Source of the DNA: UBA1672 sp051967755
Lineage (GTDB): Bacteria > Pseudomonadota > Alphaproteobacteria > Micavibrionales > Micavibrionaceae
Length of the DNA stretch: 64,000 nucleotides
Direction: 5' to 3'
NCBI GenBank assembly: GCA_051967755.1
Contig: JBQDYD010000004.1
Span: 248,001 to 312,000 of the forward strand
A model generated the notes under the pieces. That model saw only the letters and a program-made list of their open reading frames with translations. It did no database searches and was not told where the DNA came from. The translations under genes were made by a program, and so were the position numbers. How positions within the stretch are numbered: position 1 is the stretch's first letter; every line of letters begins with the position of its first letter. Below, piece by piece: positions 27,718-36,425 of the stretch.

Positions 27718-28452
27718 CTAATCTGTCAGATAAAAAGTGATTGTTGTGACCACGCGCACATCTTTTTCGATTTTCATGCGGTCACCATATTCTTCGCCGG
27801 CGTCACGTACGTAAAAGCTCCCTTGGCGTGCACTGCGAATGCCACCAACAGAAACGCCAGCATTCTCCGCAAACTCATTCGCCGCGATACGCGCATTTTT
27901 TGTTGCCTCACGCAGCATCTCAGGCTTGATCTCGTTTAGCTTGGTAAAACGATAATTTGGCTGGTGGTTTTGGATATTCACACCTTCCGCGATCAGTTTA
28001 TTCACTTTCGAACGCACTTGTGAAACCAACTCGACTTGCTGTGTTTCAACTTGAATAGATCCACGTAGTGTATGTGTTTGATCAACAACGGTCTGATTGT
28101 CATCACGATATTCATTGTAGTGATAGTCAATGACGCCGACAGTAATCTCATCATCCTTAAAGCCATTTTCTTTTAAGATGCCGATGATTTTGTTTTGATG
28201 GTTTTCAGCCGTTTTATAGAGGGCAGGGATATCGGATTGCCGTTTAGCGGCGACTGCGAACCCGACGCTCCAATTCGCGGTGTCCGATGTTACGCGGCGC
28301 TCTGCTAATCCCTTTGCTTCGGCGGTATTAAGCGCAACCTTGGCATTATACATTGTGTTTCCAATGAAATACCCCGCAAAGCCAAGTCCAATGGCAACAA
28401 ACAAGCCCAGGAAAAATAAACCGCCACTTACGTTATTATCTTGGTTTGCCAT
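27718..28452 (-). CDS. SIMPL (DUF541) domain protein, membrane-anchored
   Basis: A 244-residue envelope protein with an N-terminal signal anchor (about 9-30) and a SIMPL domain filling the rest: WSVGFAVAAKRQSDIPALY, then a KLIAEGVNIQNHQPNYRFTKLNEIKPEMLREATKNAR core and a C-terminal beta segment. SIMPL proteins such as E. coli YggE are periplasmic and tied to oxidative stress, but the mechanism is unknown. It follows greA by 12 bases and probably shares its transcript. Confidence 0.87.
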   Translation of the reverse strand: MANQDNNVSGGLFFLGLFVAIGLGFAGYFIGNTMYNAKVALNTAEAKGLAERRVTSDTANWSVGFAVAAKRQSDIPALYKTAENHQNKIIGILKENGFKDDEITVGVIDYHYNEYRDDNQTVVDQTHTLRGSIQVETQQVELVSQVRSKVNKLIAEGVNIQNHQPNYRFTKLNEIKPEMLREATKNARIAANEFAENAGVSVGGIRSARQGSFYVRDAGEEYGDRMKIEKDVRVVTTITFYLTD

Positions 28453-28464
28453 TGGTTGTGCTCC

Positions 28465-28938
28465 TTATTTAAATTCTACAGACAGGATCTCATAGTCTTG
28501 TGCGCCGCGTGGTGTTTTCACCGTAACGGAATCACCTTCTGCTTTACCGATCAGGGCTCTTGCAACAGGCGCGCTAATGGCGAGTTTACCGTTTTCCATG
28601 TCGGATTCGTAATCGCCAACGATTTGATATGTTTCTTCTTCGTCTGTTTCTTCGTCGACGATTGTAACGGTCGCGCCAAATTTTACTGTATCGCCGCTCA
28701 TTGTTGTCGGGTCAATCACCTGTGCACGGCCTGTGACCGCTTCAAGTTCCTGAATACGTCCCTCGATAAAGCTCTGTTGTTCGCGCGCGGCATGGTATTC
28801 GGCGTTTTCGGAAAGGTCGCCATGTTCGCGGGCTTCTGCAATTGCCTGAATAACATCGGGGCGCGCCACTGTCTTTAATTCGTGTAATTCTTTTACCAAG
28901 CTGTCATAGCCGTTTTTTGTTACAGGAATCTGATCCAT
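28465..28938 (-). CDS. greA: Transcription elongation factor GreA
   Basis: Rescues backtracked RNA polymerase by stimulating cleavage of the 3' RNA end. The 157 residues show the N-terminal coiled coil carrying the acidic tip (about residues 40-47, GDLSENAEYHAARE), followed by the FKBP-like C-terminal domain with VGDYESDMENGKLAISAPVARALIGK. Encoded next to carB, a common alphaproteobacterial arrangement, but separated from it by a terminator. Confidence 0.96.
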   Translation of the reverse strand: MDQIPVTKNGYDSLVKELHELKTVARPDVIQAIAEAREHGDLSENAEYHAAREQQSFIEGRIQELEAVTGRAQVIDPTTMSGDTVKFGATVTIVDEETDEEETYQIVGDYESDMENGKLAISAPVARALIGKAEGDSVTVKTPRGAQDYEILSVEFK

Positions 28939-28963
28939 AATTCTTCTCTAATATTTAGTGTTT

Positions 28964-28996
28964 CCAAAACAAAACCCGCCGAAGTTAAGGCGGGAA
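28964..28996 (-). terminator. Rho-independent terminator after carB
   Basis: On the minus strand CCCGCC (complement of 28989-28994) pairs with GGCGGG (complement of 28975-28980) around an 8-base loop, followed by TTTTGTTTTGG. It lies between the carB stop and the greA start, so carAB ends here and greA needs its own promoter in the remaining 25 bases or is read through. Confidence 0.8.
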
Positions 28997-29030
28997 TTGA
29001 TAAAAAGTATAGATGTAACTTATACCCTCG

Positions 29031-32000
29031 TCAAGCAGCCTCGCTTTTATCTTTCTGCTCGAAGTAGCTTTGCAATGAGGCCACATCCAGATCACGATCC
29101 TTCAGTGCGCGAATGGCCTTTGTGGCGGCGTTCGCGGCTGTTATCAACGTGTAATACGGGATCTTGTTCATCAAGGCCATGCGGCGAATTGATGAGGAGT
29201 CTGATACCGCTTGAGAGCTTTTTGTCGTGGTGTTAATCACCAGATCAACAGCGCCGTTAATGATAGAATCAACAATGTGGGGTTGTCCTTCCATCACTTT
29301 ATTAACGCGCTCTGCTTCGACGCCGTTTTCATTAAGGAAACGACATGTTCCACCTGTTGCGATGATTTTAAAGCCAATGTCGTGAAGCTCTTTGGCGATC
29401 GGAAGCAACTCTTCCTTATCCGAGTTTTTCACAGACATAAACACTGTGCCCTCAGTCGGAAGGTTTGCACCTGCACCGATCTGTGATTTTGCAATCGCAT
29501 GTGCCAGATCTTTATCAAGGCCGATAACCTCACCCGTTGATTTCATCTCCGGCCCAAGCAGGGGATCCACCCCCGGGAAGCGGTTGAACGGGAATACAGG
29601 CGCTTTTACCGCGTAATGAGCACTATTCATTCCTGTAAGGAGTGATTTAAAGTCACTAAGCTTTTCACCTGCCATGATGCGCGCAGCAATTTTTGCAACC
29701 GGAACGCCTGTTGCTTTGGCAACGAACGGAACAGTTCTGGAGGCTCTTGGGTTTACTTCGATAATGAAGATCACATCTTCGCCTGTTTCATCGTCTTTAC
29801 GCACAGCAAATTGAACATTCATCAAGCCTTTAACATGTAACGCTTTGGCAAGTTTTACAGTTTGATCCTTGATTTCAGCAATCGTGTCTGGCGCAAGAGA
29901 GTGCGGCGGGATGACACAGGCAGAGTCACCAGAGTGAATACCCGCTTCTTCGATGTGTTCCATGATGCCTGATACATAAACATCTTCGCCATCACATAGC
30001 GCATCAACATCAAGCTCAATCGCGCTTTTCAGATAGCGATCAAGCAGAACAGGTGTATCACCTGAAACCTTAACAGCCGTGTTGATGTAACGTTCCAGCT
30101 CAGAAATGCCATGTACGATTTCCATCGCCTGACCACCCAAAACATAAGAGGGGCGAATAACAAGCGGGAAGCCAATGCCTTCGGCCATATCCAGCGCTTC
30201 TTCTTTTGATCGGGCAAGGCCGTTTGGTGGCTGTTTCAGGTCAAGGTCGATCAATAGCTGTTGAAAACGCTCTCTGTCTTCGGCCAAATCAATCGCATCA
30301 GGGTCTGTACCTAAAATCGGAATATTCTCATCCTGAAGGACTTGCGCCAGTTTCAGCGGGGTTTGTCCACCAAGCTGTACGATTACCCCTTTAAGGTCAC
30401 CGTTTTGCTGCTCTGCTTGGATAAGCTCAATAACATCTTCTTCTGTTAATGGCTCAAAATAAAGGCGGTCAGAGGTGTCATAGTCAGTTGAGACGGTCTC
30501 CGGGTTACAATTGACCATGATTGTTTCATAACCTGCCTCTTTCAAAGCATAAGCGGCATGAACGCAGCAGTAATCAAATTCAATCCCTTGGCCGATGCGG
30601 TTAGGACCACCACCAAGAATAACAACCTTATTACGGTCCGTAGCGTCAATTTCACTTTCAGCCGGAGTTAAGCCGTTACCTTCATATGTTGAATACATAT
30701 AAGGGGTTTCCGAGGGGATCTCACCCGCACAAGAATCAACGCGCTTGAATACAGGGTGTATATTATGTGTACGGCGTGCCTTGCGAACGCTTTCCTCCGA
30801 TACGTTGACGAGGTCAGCAAGCTGTGCATCAGAAAAGCCGAGGCGTTTGACCTGCATCCAGCCTTTTGCATCAACAGGCAATCCGTTTTCTAGGATAGAT
30901 TTCTCCATATTGATGATGTTCTCGATACGCTCCAGGAACCACGGATCGTATTTCGAAATCTTTTGGATTTCTTTTAGCGTTAGACCAACACGGAAGCCCT
31001 GAGCGATGAACAGAATGCGCTGTGGTGTTGGCTTGGCTATTTCTGCCAAGACCGCTTCGCGCATAGCCTCAGGATCATCATTATCCGCGCCTGCAACATA
31101 CATTGGTGACATACCTGTCAGGCCTTTTTCCAACGAACGCATGGATTTTTGAAGTGATTCTTCAAAATTACGCCCAATGGACATGGCCTCACCAACGGAT
31201 TTCATCGCTGTGGTCAGAGTGGATTCACTGCCCTTGAATTTTTCAAATGCAAAGCGAGGGACTTTTGTTACGACATAGTCGATTGTCGGCTCAAAGCTTG
31301 CCGGTGTTTTACCGTCGGTAATGTCGTTGCCAAGTTCGTCCAGCGTATATCCAACCGCAAGTTTTGCCGCGATTTTCGCAATCGGGAAACCTGTAGCTTT
31401 TGAAGCCAAAGCCGAAGAGCGTGACACACGCGGGTTCATTTCAATGACCACCATGCGCCCATCTTCCGGGTTTAGGCCGAATTGAACGTTAGATCCGCCT
31501 GTTTCCACGCCGATACCACGCAACACGGCAAGAGATGCATTACGCATGATTTGATATTCTTTATCCGTCAGGGTCAGGGCAGGGGCAACGGTGATAGAGT
31601 CACCTGTGTGAACCCCCATCGGGTCCACATTTTCAATGGAACAAATAATAATACAGTTGTCATTTTTGTCGCGGACAACTTCCATTTCATATTCTTTCCA
31701 CCCCAATAAAGATTCATCGATAAGAACTTCATTGGTTGGTGATGCTTCTAAGCCGTCACTGACAATGCGATCAAATTCATCACGGTTATATGCGACACCG
31801 CCGCCTGTTCCGCCCATTGTAAAAGAGGGACGAATAATCGCCGGCAGGCCCAGGTCTGCAAGAACTTCGCGTGCTTCGGCCAATGTATGTACAACGGCGG
31901 AGCGAGGAGATTCTAAACCAAGCTCGTCCATACAATCTTTGAAACGCTCACGGTTTTCAGCCTTATCGATAACGTCTGCATTTGCACCGATCATCTCAAT

Positions 32001-32336
32001 GCCTAAACGCTCTAATGTGCCGTCTTCATCGAGGGCCAAAGCTGTGTTCAGAGCAGTTTGACCACCGAGTGTAGGGAGTAACGCGTCAGGTTTTTCTTTT
32101 TCTAAAATCTTCGCAACAATGGCAGGTGTGATCGGCTCTACATAGGTTGCATCAGCCATATCCGGGTCGGTCATGATTGTTGCGGGGTTAGAGTTGATCA
32201 GGATAATTCTGTAGCCTTCTTCACGTAGCGCCTTACAAGCCTGTGTCCCTGAGTAATCAAATTCACAAGCCTGCCCGATGATGATCGGCCCCGCACCGAT
32301 AACGGCAATTGATTTTATGTCTGTTCTTTTTGGCAT
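29031..32336 (-). CDS. carB: Carbamoyl-phosphate synthase large subunit
   Basis: Makes carbamoyl phosphate from bicarbonate, ATP and ammonia delivered by CarA, feeding pyrimidine and arginine synthesis. The 1101 residues show two homologous ATP-grasp halves (about 1-400 and 555-935), an oligomerisation domain between them, and a C-terminal MGS-like allosteric domain (about 940-1080; FKIIATGGTCRFLNENGVEAERVNKV). A GGAG lies about 11 bases before the ATG. It follows carA by 24 bases. Confidence 0.98.
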   Translation of the reverse strand: MPKRTDIKSIAVIGAGPIIIGQACEFDYSGTQACKALREEGYRIILINSNPATIMTDPDMADATYVEPITPAIVAKILEKEKPDALLPTLGGQTALNTALALDEDGTLERLGIEMIGANADVIDKAENRERFKDCMDELGLESPRSAVVHTLAEAREVLADLGLPAIIRPSFTMGGTGGGVAYNRDEFDRIVSDGLEASPTNEVLIDESLLGWKEYEMEVVRDKNDNCIIICSIENVDPMGVHTGDSITVAPALTLTDKEYQIMRNASLAVLRGIGVETGGSNVQFGLNPEDGRMVVIEMNPRVSRSSALASKATGFPIAKIAAKLAVGYTLDELGNDITDGKTPASFEPTIDYVVTKVPRFAFEKFKGSESTLTTAMKSVGEAMSIGRNFEESLQKSMRSLEKGLTGMSPMYVAGADNDDPEAMREAVLAEIAKPTPQRILFIAQGFRVGLTLKEIQKISKYDPWFLERIENIINMEKSILENGLPVDAKGWMQVKRLGFSDAQLADLVNVSEESVRKARRTHNIHPVFKRVDSCAGEIPSETPYMYSTYEGNGLTPAESEIDATDRNKVVILGGGPNRIGQGIEFDYCCVHAAYALKEAGYETIMVNCNPETVSTDYDTSDRLYFEPLTEEDVIELIQAEQQNGDLKGVIVQLGGQTPLKLAQVLQDENIPILGTDPDAIDLAEDRERFQQLLIDLDLKQPPNGLARSKEEALDMAEGIGFPLVIRPSYVLGGQAMEIVHGISELERYINTAVKVSGDTPVLLDRYLKSAIELDVDALCDGEDVYVSGIMEHIEEAGIHSGDSACVIPPHSLAPDTIAEIKDQTVKLAKALHVKGLMNVQFAVRKDDETGEDVIFIIEVNPRASRTVPFVAKATGVPVAKIAARIMAGEKLSDFKSLLTGMNSAHYAVKAPVFPFNRFPGVDPLLGPEMKSTGEVIGLDKDLAHAIAKSQIGAGANLPTEGTVFMSVKNSDKEELLPIAKELHDIGFKIIATGGTCRFLNENGVEAERVNKVMEGQPHIVDSIINGAVDLVINTTTKSSQAVSDSSSIRRMALMNKIPYYTLITAANAATKAIRALKDRDLDVASLQSYFEQKDKSEAA

Positions 32337-32360
32337 AGTTTCTTTTACTCCGTTCTCTTT

Positions 32361-33533
32361 TTACGCGGCTTTACTGGATTTAATATTATCGACAAAGCGA
32401 TGGAATAGGTAATGGCTGTCTTGCGGGCCGGGGGATGCTTCGGGGTGATATTGTACCGAGAAGATCGGCTTTCCTGTCACCGCGATCCCTTCGTTTGATC
32501 CGTCAAACAAGCTTACGTGGGATTGCTCCACACCGTCAGGCAATTCTGTGGAGATCACTTCAAACCCATGGTTTTGTGATGTGATTTCCACTTTTCCTGT
32601 AACCAAGTCTTTAACGGGCTGGTTTGCGCCGCGGTGACCCAGATGCATTTTTTGTGTTTTACAGCCAAGCGCCAATGATAAAAGTTGATGCCCAAGGCAA
32701 ATTCCGAAAATCGGCATGTCTTTGGCAATAAGTTCTTTAATTACAGGAACGGCATATTCCCCCGTTGCGGCCGGATCACCCGGTCCGTTTGAAAGGAACA
32801 CACCATCAGGGTTATGTGACATGATATCATCATATGATGCGCTGGCAGGTACAACAGTTACCTCACACCCGGCATCAGCAAGACATCGCAGTATGTTACG
32901 TTTCGCACCAAAGTCCATGGCAACCACTTTGTATGACGGGCTTTCTTGTTTGCCGTATCCTTCGCCAAGTGTCCAAAGGGTTTCATTCCACTGATATGTT
33001 TGCGTACATGATACTTCTTTTGCCAGATCGGCGCCTTCTAAACCATGCCAGTCTTGGGCCTGTTTTAATAAGGCGTCTAAATCAAACTCACCTTTTTGAT
33101 TGTGGCAGATAACACCGTTAGGCGCGCCTTTGTCGCGAATACGTCGCGTTAGGGCGCGTGTATCAATTCCACAAATTCCGACGAGGTTATAGCTTTTTAA
33201 CCATTCATCGAAATGTTTGGTGGATCTCCAATTAGACGGGGTTGTGATATCTTCCCTTACGATCAATCCGCGCGCTGCGGGATTAATTGTTTCGATATCT
33301 TCCTCATTTGTACCGACATTTCCGATATGAGGAAATGTAAAGGTAACAATCTGACCGGCGTAACTTGGGTCAGTGAGGATTTCTTGATATCCCGATATTG
33401 ATGTGTTGAAACAAATTTCGCCAATAGCGGCGTTTTCGGCACCTATACCATAGCCCCAAAAGACTGATCCATCGGATAAAACGATGACGGCGGTTGCGCC
33501 AGAAGGTTGGTTTACATTAGAAAAAGTAGACAT
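32361..33533 (-). CDS. carA: Carbamoyl-phosphate synthase small subunit
   Basis: Glutaminase subunit of the synthase: hydrolyses glutamine and channels ammonia to CarB. The 390 residues include the N-terminal CarA domain (CFNTSISGYQEILTDPSYAGQ, 41-61) and a class I glutamine amidotransferase with nucleophile C279 in GICLGHQ and the catalytic His/Glu in QYHPEASPGP (about 361-370). The gene faces yqeY across about 90 bases, which must carry the promoters of both. Confidence 0.97.
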   Translation of the reverse strand: MSTFSNVNQPSGATAVIVLSDGSVFWGYGIGAENAAIGEICFNTSISGYQEILTDPSYAGQIVTFTFPHIGNVGTNEEDIETINPAARGLIVREDITTPSNWRSTKHFDEWLKSYNLVGICGIDTRALTRRIRDKGAPNGVICHNQKGEFDLDALLKQAQDWHGLEGADLAKEVSCTQTYQWNETLWTLGEGYGKQESPSYKVVAMDFGAKRNILRCLADAGCEVTVVPASASYDDIMSHNPDGVFLSNGPGDPAATGEYAVPVIKELIAKDMPIFGICLGHQLLSLALGCKTQKMHLGHRGANQPVKDLVTGKVEITSQNHGFEVISTELPDGVEQSHVSLFDGSNEGIAVTGKPIFSVQYHPEASPGPQDSHYLFHRFVDNIKSSKAA

Positions 33534-33623
33534 TTATGTTGTGCTCCAGCAAATGAATTTTTATAACTACCTGCTAGAACCACAGTTCCTAATATGTTTT
33601 GGAACAAAAGGAAAGGAAAAAAA

Positions 33624-34082
33624 TTGGATAAACGCACAGAATTTAGTTCAGCCCTCAAAGAGGCTCTGAAAAATAAGGATAATGTATCCGTTGCAACGAT
33701 CCGTTTGATCCTAGCCGCGTTAAAGGATAGGGACATTGCCGCACGTGAGCAAGGGAATGCTGATGGGGTTGATGAGAATGGTATTCTGTTAATGCTTCAG
33801 TCTATGATTAAGCAACGCCAAGAATCATCGCAAACATATAATGATGCAGGACGCTGTGACTTAGCAGAGCGTGAGGAGGCAGAAGTTGAAATTATTCGTC
33901 AATTTATGCCGAAACAGCTCAATGAGGCAGAGGTATCGCGTATCGTCGATGATTTGATCGTTCAAATGGATGCAAAAGATATCAAAGATATGGGAAAAAT
34001 TATGGCAGTCTTGAAAAAAGATTACGCCGGGCAGGTCGATATGGGAAAAGCGGGGGGGATTGCCCGCAAGAAACTCGCATAA
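33624..34082 (+). CDS. yqeY: GatB/YqeY domain protein
   Basis: A small helical protein homologous to the tRNA-binding tail of the GatB amidotransferase; its precise role in bacteria is not known. Signs of the family are KNKDNVSVATIRLILAALKDRDIAAREQG, EREEAEVEIIRQFMPKQLNEAEV and the C-terminal KDMGKIMAVLKKDYAGQVDMGK. The frame is open to ATG 33594, but a TTG at 33624 preceded by AAAGGAAAGGA gives a 152-residue protein with the usual family start. It lies in the known yqeY-dnaG-rpoD order. Confidence 0.9.
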   Translation: MDKRTEFSSALKEALKNKDNVSVATIRLILAALKDRDIAAREQGNADGVDENGILLMLQSMIKQRQESSQTYNDAGRCDLAEREEAEVEIIRQFMPKQLNEAEVSRIVDDLIVQMDAKDIKDMGKIMAVLKKDYAGQVDMGKAGGIARKKLA

Positions 34083-34110
34083 TCGCCTTTCTCTGTACTA
34101 ACCGGACACA

Positions 34111-34142
34111 AAAAAAGCCTGATGATGTCAGGCCTTTTTTAT
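34111..34142. terminator. Bidirectional rho-independent terminator
   Basis: AAAAAA, then GCCTGA (34117-34122) pairing with TCAGGC (34128-34133), then a T run. It can end yqeY on the plus strand and the small minus-strand ORF at 34162-34281 on the other. Confidence 0.88.
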
Positions 34143-34161
34143 GAATAACGATAATAGACGT

Positions 34162-34281
34162 TTATTTTTTGAAGAATGACGCAAGTTTTGCTCTCAGGCT
34201 GTCCCATAGTGGGAATGAGCTTACATTATCTCCATATTCGATGACGTTTACTTTTCCGTTTTTTTGAAATATTTCAGGCAT
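34162..34281 (-). CDS. Small ORF of 39 residues, unknown
   Basis: Reading the minus strand from ATG at 34281 to TAA at 34162 gives MPEIFQKNGKVNVIEYGDNV, then SSFPLWDSLRAKLASFFKK. A good ribosome site (GAGGGAG) lies 6 bases upstream of the ATG, and a bidirectional terminator follows the stop, so it has the parts of a real gene. The C-terminal end is amphipathic and basic (SLRAKLASFFKK). I know no family for it. The rest of the yqeY-dnaG gap (34282-34492) is AT-rich and holds only the dnaG leader. Confidence 0.55.
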   Translation of the reverse strand: MPEIFQKNGKVNVIEYGDNVSSFPLWDSLRAKLASFFKK

Positions 34282-34492
34282 TTATGTCTCCCTCTGGCCT
34301 TCTATCACCCGCCGAATTATATTTTTTAGTTAATAATTCAGGTATGTTTGTCTATATATTTTGTATCGCTAATGTATATGGTTTTATTTTTTATTGCAAA
34401 TTTGAGGGTAATTTTTTTGTAAATAAAAAAAGGACGCAGTTTATAACCTTGTCTATAGCGGTATAAGTATAGTTTATGTTAGAAGGATTAAG

Positions 34493-36331
34493 ATGGCCTT
34501 ACCAAAACGCTTTTTAGATGAGTTGAAAAATCGGATTACCTTATCCGAGGTAATAGGTCGACGTATCAAAGTGACCCGCGCGGGGCATGAATATAAGGCG
34601 TGTTGTCCGTTCCACCATGAAAAAACACCATCCTTTACAATTAACAATGATAAGCAATTTTATCACTGTTTTGGCTGCGGGGAGCATGGCAGCGTCATAG
34701 ATTTTGTGATCAAGCATGACAATATCGGCTTTATGGATGCGATTAAAATGCTCGCAGCCGAGGCCGGTATGGAAGTGCCGGCACAGTCTCCGCAACAGGC
34801 GGCGCAGGAAAAAAAGAAAAAAGACCTCTATGAATTGTTAGAGGATGCCACGACATATTTCGAAGATAATTTATATCAGGGCAGAAATCAGGATGCGCTG
34901 GGGTATTTGCTTGAACGCGGTTTGTCTCGTGAAACGATTAAGCAGTTCCGCATCGGTTTTGCCCCTGATGACGGGCAAGCGCTCCGAAAATTCTTACATG
35001 CAAAAGAGTATACAGATAAGGAAATGATGCAGGCCGGGGTGCTTCGCGCCTCTACACGCGGCGGTGATCCTTATGCATTTTTTCGCGACAGGATTATGTT
35101 TCCCGTGCCGGACAGGCGTGGGCGAATCGTGGCTTATGGCGGGCGTATTTTGCCTGATCACCTTCGTCCGCCGCAGCGCGGGGATTTTAAGCCGCCTAAG
35201 TATATTAACTCTTCTGAAACTCCGCTATTTCATAAGGGGAGCATGCTTTATGGTGAGCCGACAGCACGCCGCGCGGCCGCCGATGGTCAGCCTCTGATTT
35301 TGGTAGAGGGGTATTTGGATGTGATTGCCTGTGTTCAGGCCGGTGTCTCAGGTGCTTTGGCGCCAATGGGGACGGCCGTGACCGAGGAGCAAATCCTTTC
35401 TATGTGGCGAATGATCCCTGAGAGCCCCAGAATGCCTGTCTTGTGTTTTGATGGGGACAATGCAGGAAGGAAGGCGGCCGGGCGTGTTGTTGACCGCGTG
35501 CTTGCGTTATTGGAGCCCGGAAGCAGTGTTAGTTTTGCTTTTATGCCTGATGGTGAGGATCCGGATAGTTTGATTAAAGCCACAGGTGTTGCGGGGTTTA
35601 AAAAGATCATAGGGAGGGCAACGTCTCTTTTTGATTTTATCTGGCATACACATACACAGGGGCGCAGCATAAAGACGCCCGATATGAAGGCGGCGATTAA
35701 GAGGAAGTTAGAAGATGAGATAGCGCGCATTGCAGATGCGGATGTGCAGAATTTTTACAAGTCAGAGCTTCGAGGACGCATTTCAAAAGAGTTTTATCCT
35801 CAGCGCACCTTCGGACAGTTTAGGGGCGCGAATACGAATCGCCCTAAAATGATGCCGGTCAGGCCTCAATCCCCCAGAGGGCAGAGGCAGCATCTTGTCC
35901 CGAAAGTGTTGTTGGCCGCGGTTATTAATCATCCTGAGATTTTTGATACGATAGAGGAGTATATCTCAGGATATAAAATTTCTGACCCGCGTATGGAACA
36001 ATTGCGGCAATATTTAATTAGTTATTTATGTTCTCATGAGAATGTTGAGCGGAAAAATTTGGTTGATCACATTGAAAATGCAGGTTTTTTCCAAGAAATA
36101 GGTGACATTTGCAACGAATCTGTATATGTTCACGCATCTTTTTGTTCTCCGTCCGCGAATAAAGAGAATATACAAAGCAGGTGGCTTGAATATTGGAACG
36201 ATTGTGTTAGTGCTGGACTGGATGAAGAAATACAAAATGGTTGGAAGCGTGCTTTTTTTGACTCCGATGAAGCAGAGGAAGAAAAGTTAAGGTCGATGCT
36301 TGTTATGAAAACAAATGATAGCGATGGCTGA
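34493..36331 (+). CDS. dnaG: DNA primase
   Basis: Synthesises RNA primers at replication forks. The CHC2 zinc domain has ligands C38, H41, C59 and C62 (CCPFHHEKTPSF then FYHCFGCGEHGS). The TOPRIM catalytic core begins near LILVEGYLDVIAC (about 261-273), and conserved acidic residues follow in CFDGDNAGRKAA (about 319-330). The helicase-binding C-terminus (about 465-612) is divergent, as is usual. AGAAGGA precedes the ATG by 6 bases. It is followed by rpoD, the classical primase-sigma order. Confidence 0.97.
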   Translation: MALPKRFLDELKNRITLSEVIGRRIKVTRAGHEYKACCPFHHEKTPSFTINNDKQFYHCFGCGEHGSVIDFVIKHDNIGFMDAIKMLAAEAGMEVPAQSPQQAAQEKKKKDLYELLEDATTYFEDNLYQGRNQDALGYLLERGLSRETIKQFRIGFAPDDGQALRKFLHAKEYTDKEMMQAGVLRASTRGGDPYAFFRDRIMFPVPDRRGRIVAYGGRILPDHLRPPQRGDFKPPKYINSSETPLFHKGSMLYGEPTARRAAADGQPLILVEGYLDVIACVQAGVSGALAPMGTAVTEEQILSMWRMIPESPRMPVLCFDGDNAGRKAAGRVVDRVLALLEPGSSVSFAFMPDGEDPDSLIKATGVAGFKKIIGRATSLFDFIWHTHTQGRSIKTPDMKAAIKRKLEDEIARIADADVQNFYKSELRGRISKEFYPQRTFGQFRGANTNRPKMMPVRPQSPRGQRQHLVPKVLLAAVINHPEIFDTIEEYISGYKISDPRMEQLRQYLISYLCSHENVERKNLVDHIENAGFFQEIGDICNESVYVHASFCSPSANKENIQSRWLEYWNDCVSAGLDEEIQNGWKRAFFDSDEAEEEKLRSMLVMKTNDSDG

Positions 36332-36425
36332 TTTTTGTTGGAAAATGATAGGCAATACATGTTAACGCTATGGATTAAAATTGATTATAGCTTAAAACGA
36401 ATTAATTAGGTTAGGTATCTCAACG

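Noticed and set aside
34284..34466. Plus-strand 60-residue frame before dnaG
   Set aside because: It is in AT-rich intergenic DNA, has no ribosome site and no coding-like composition; the minus-strand 39-residue ORF nearby is better supported.
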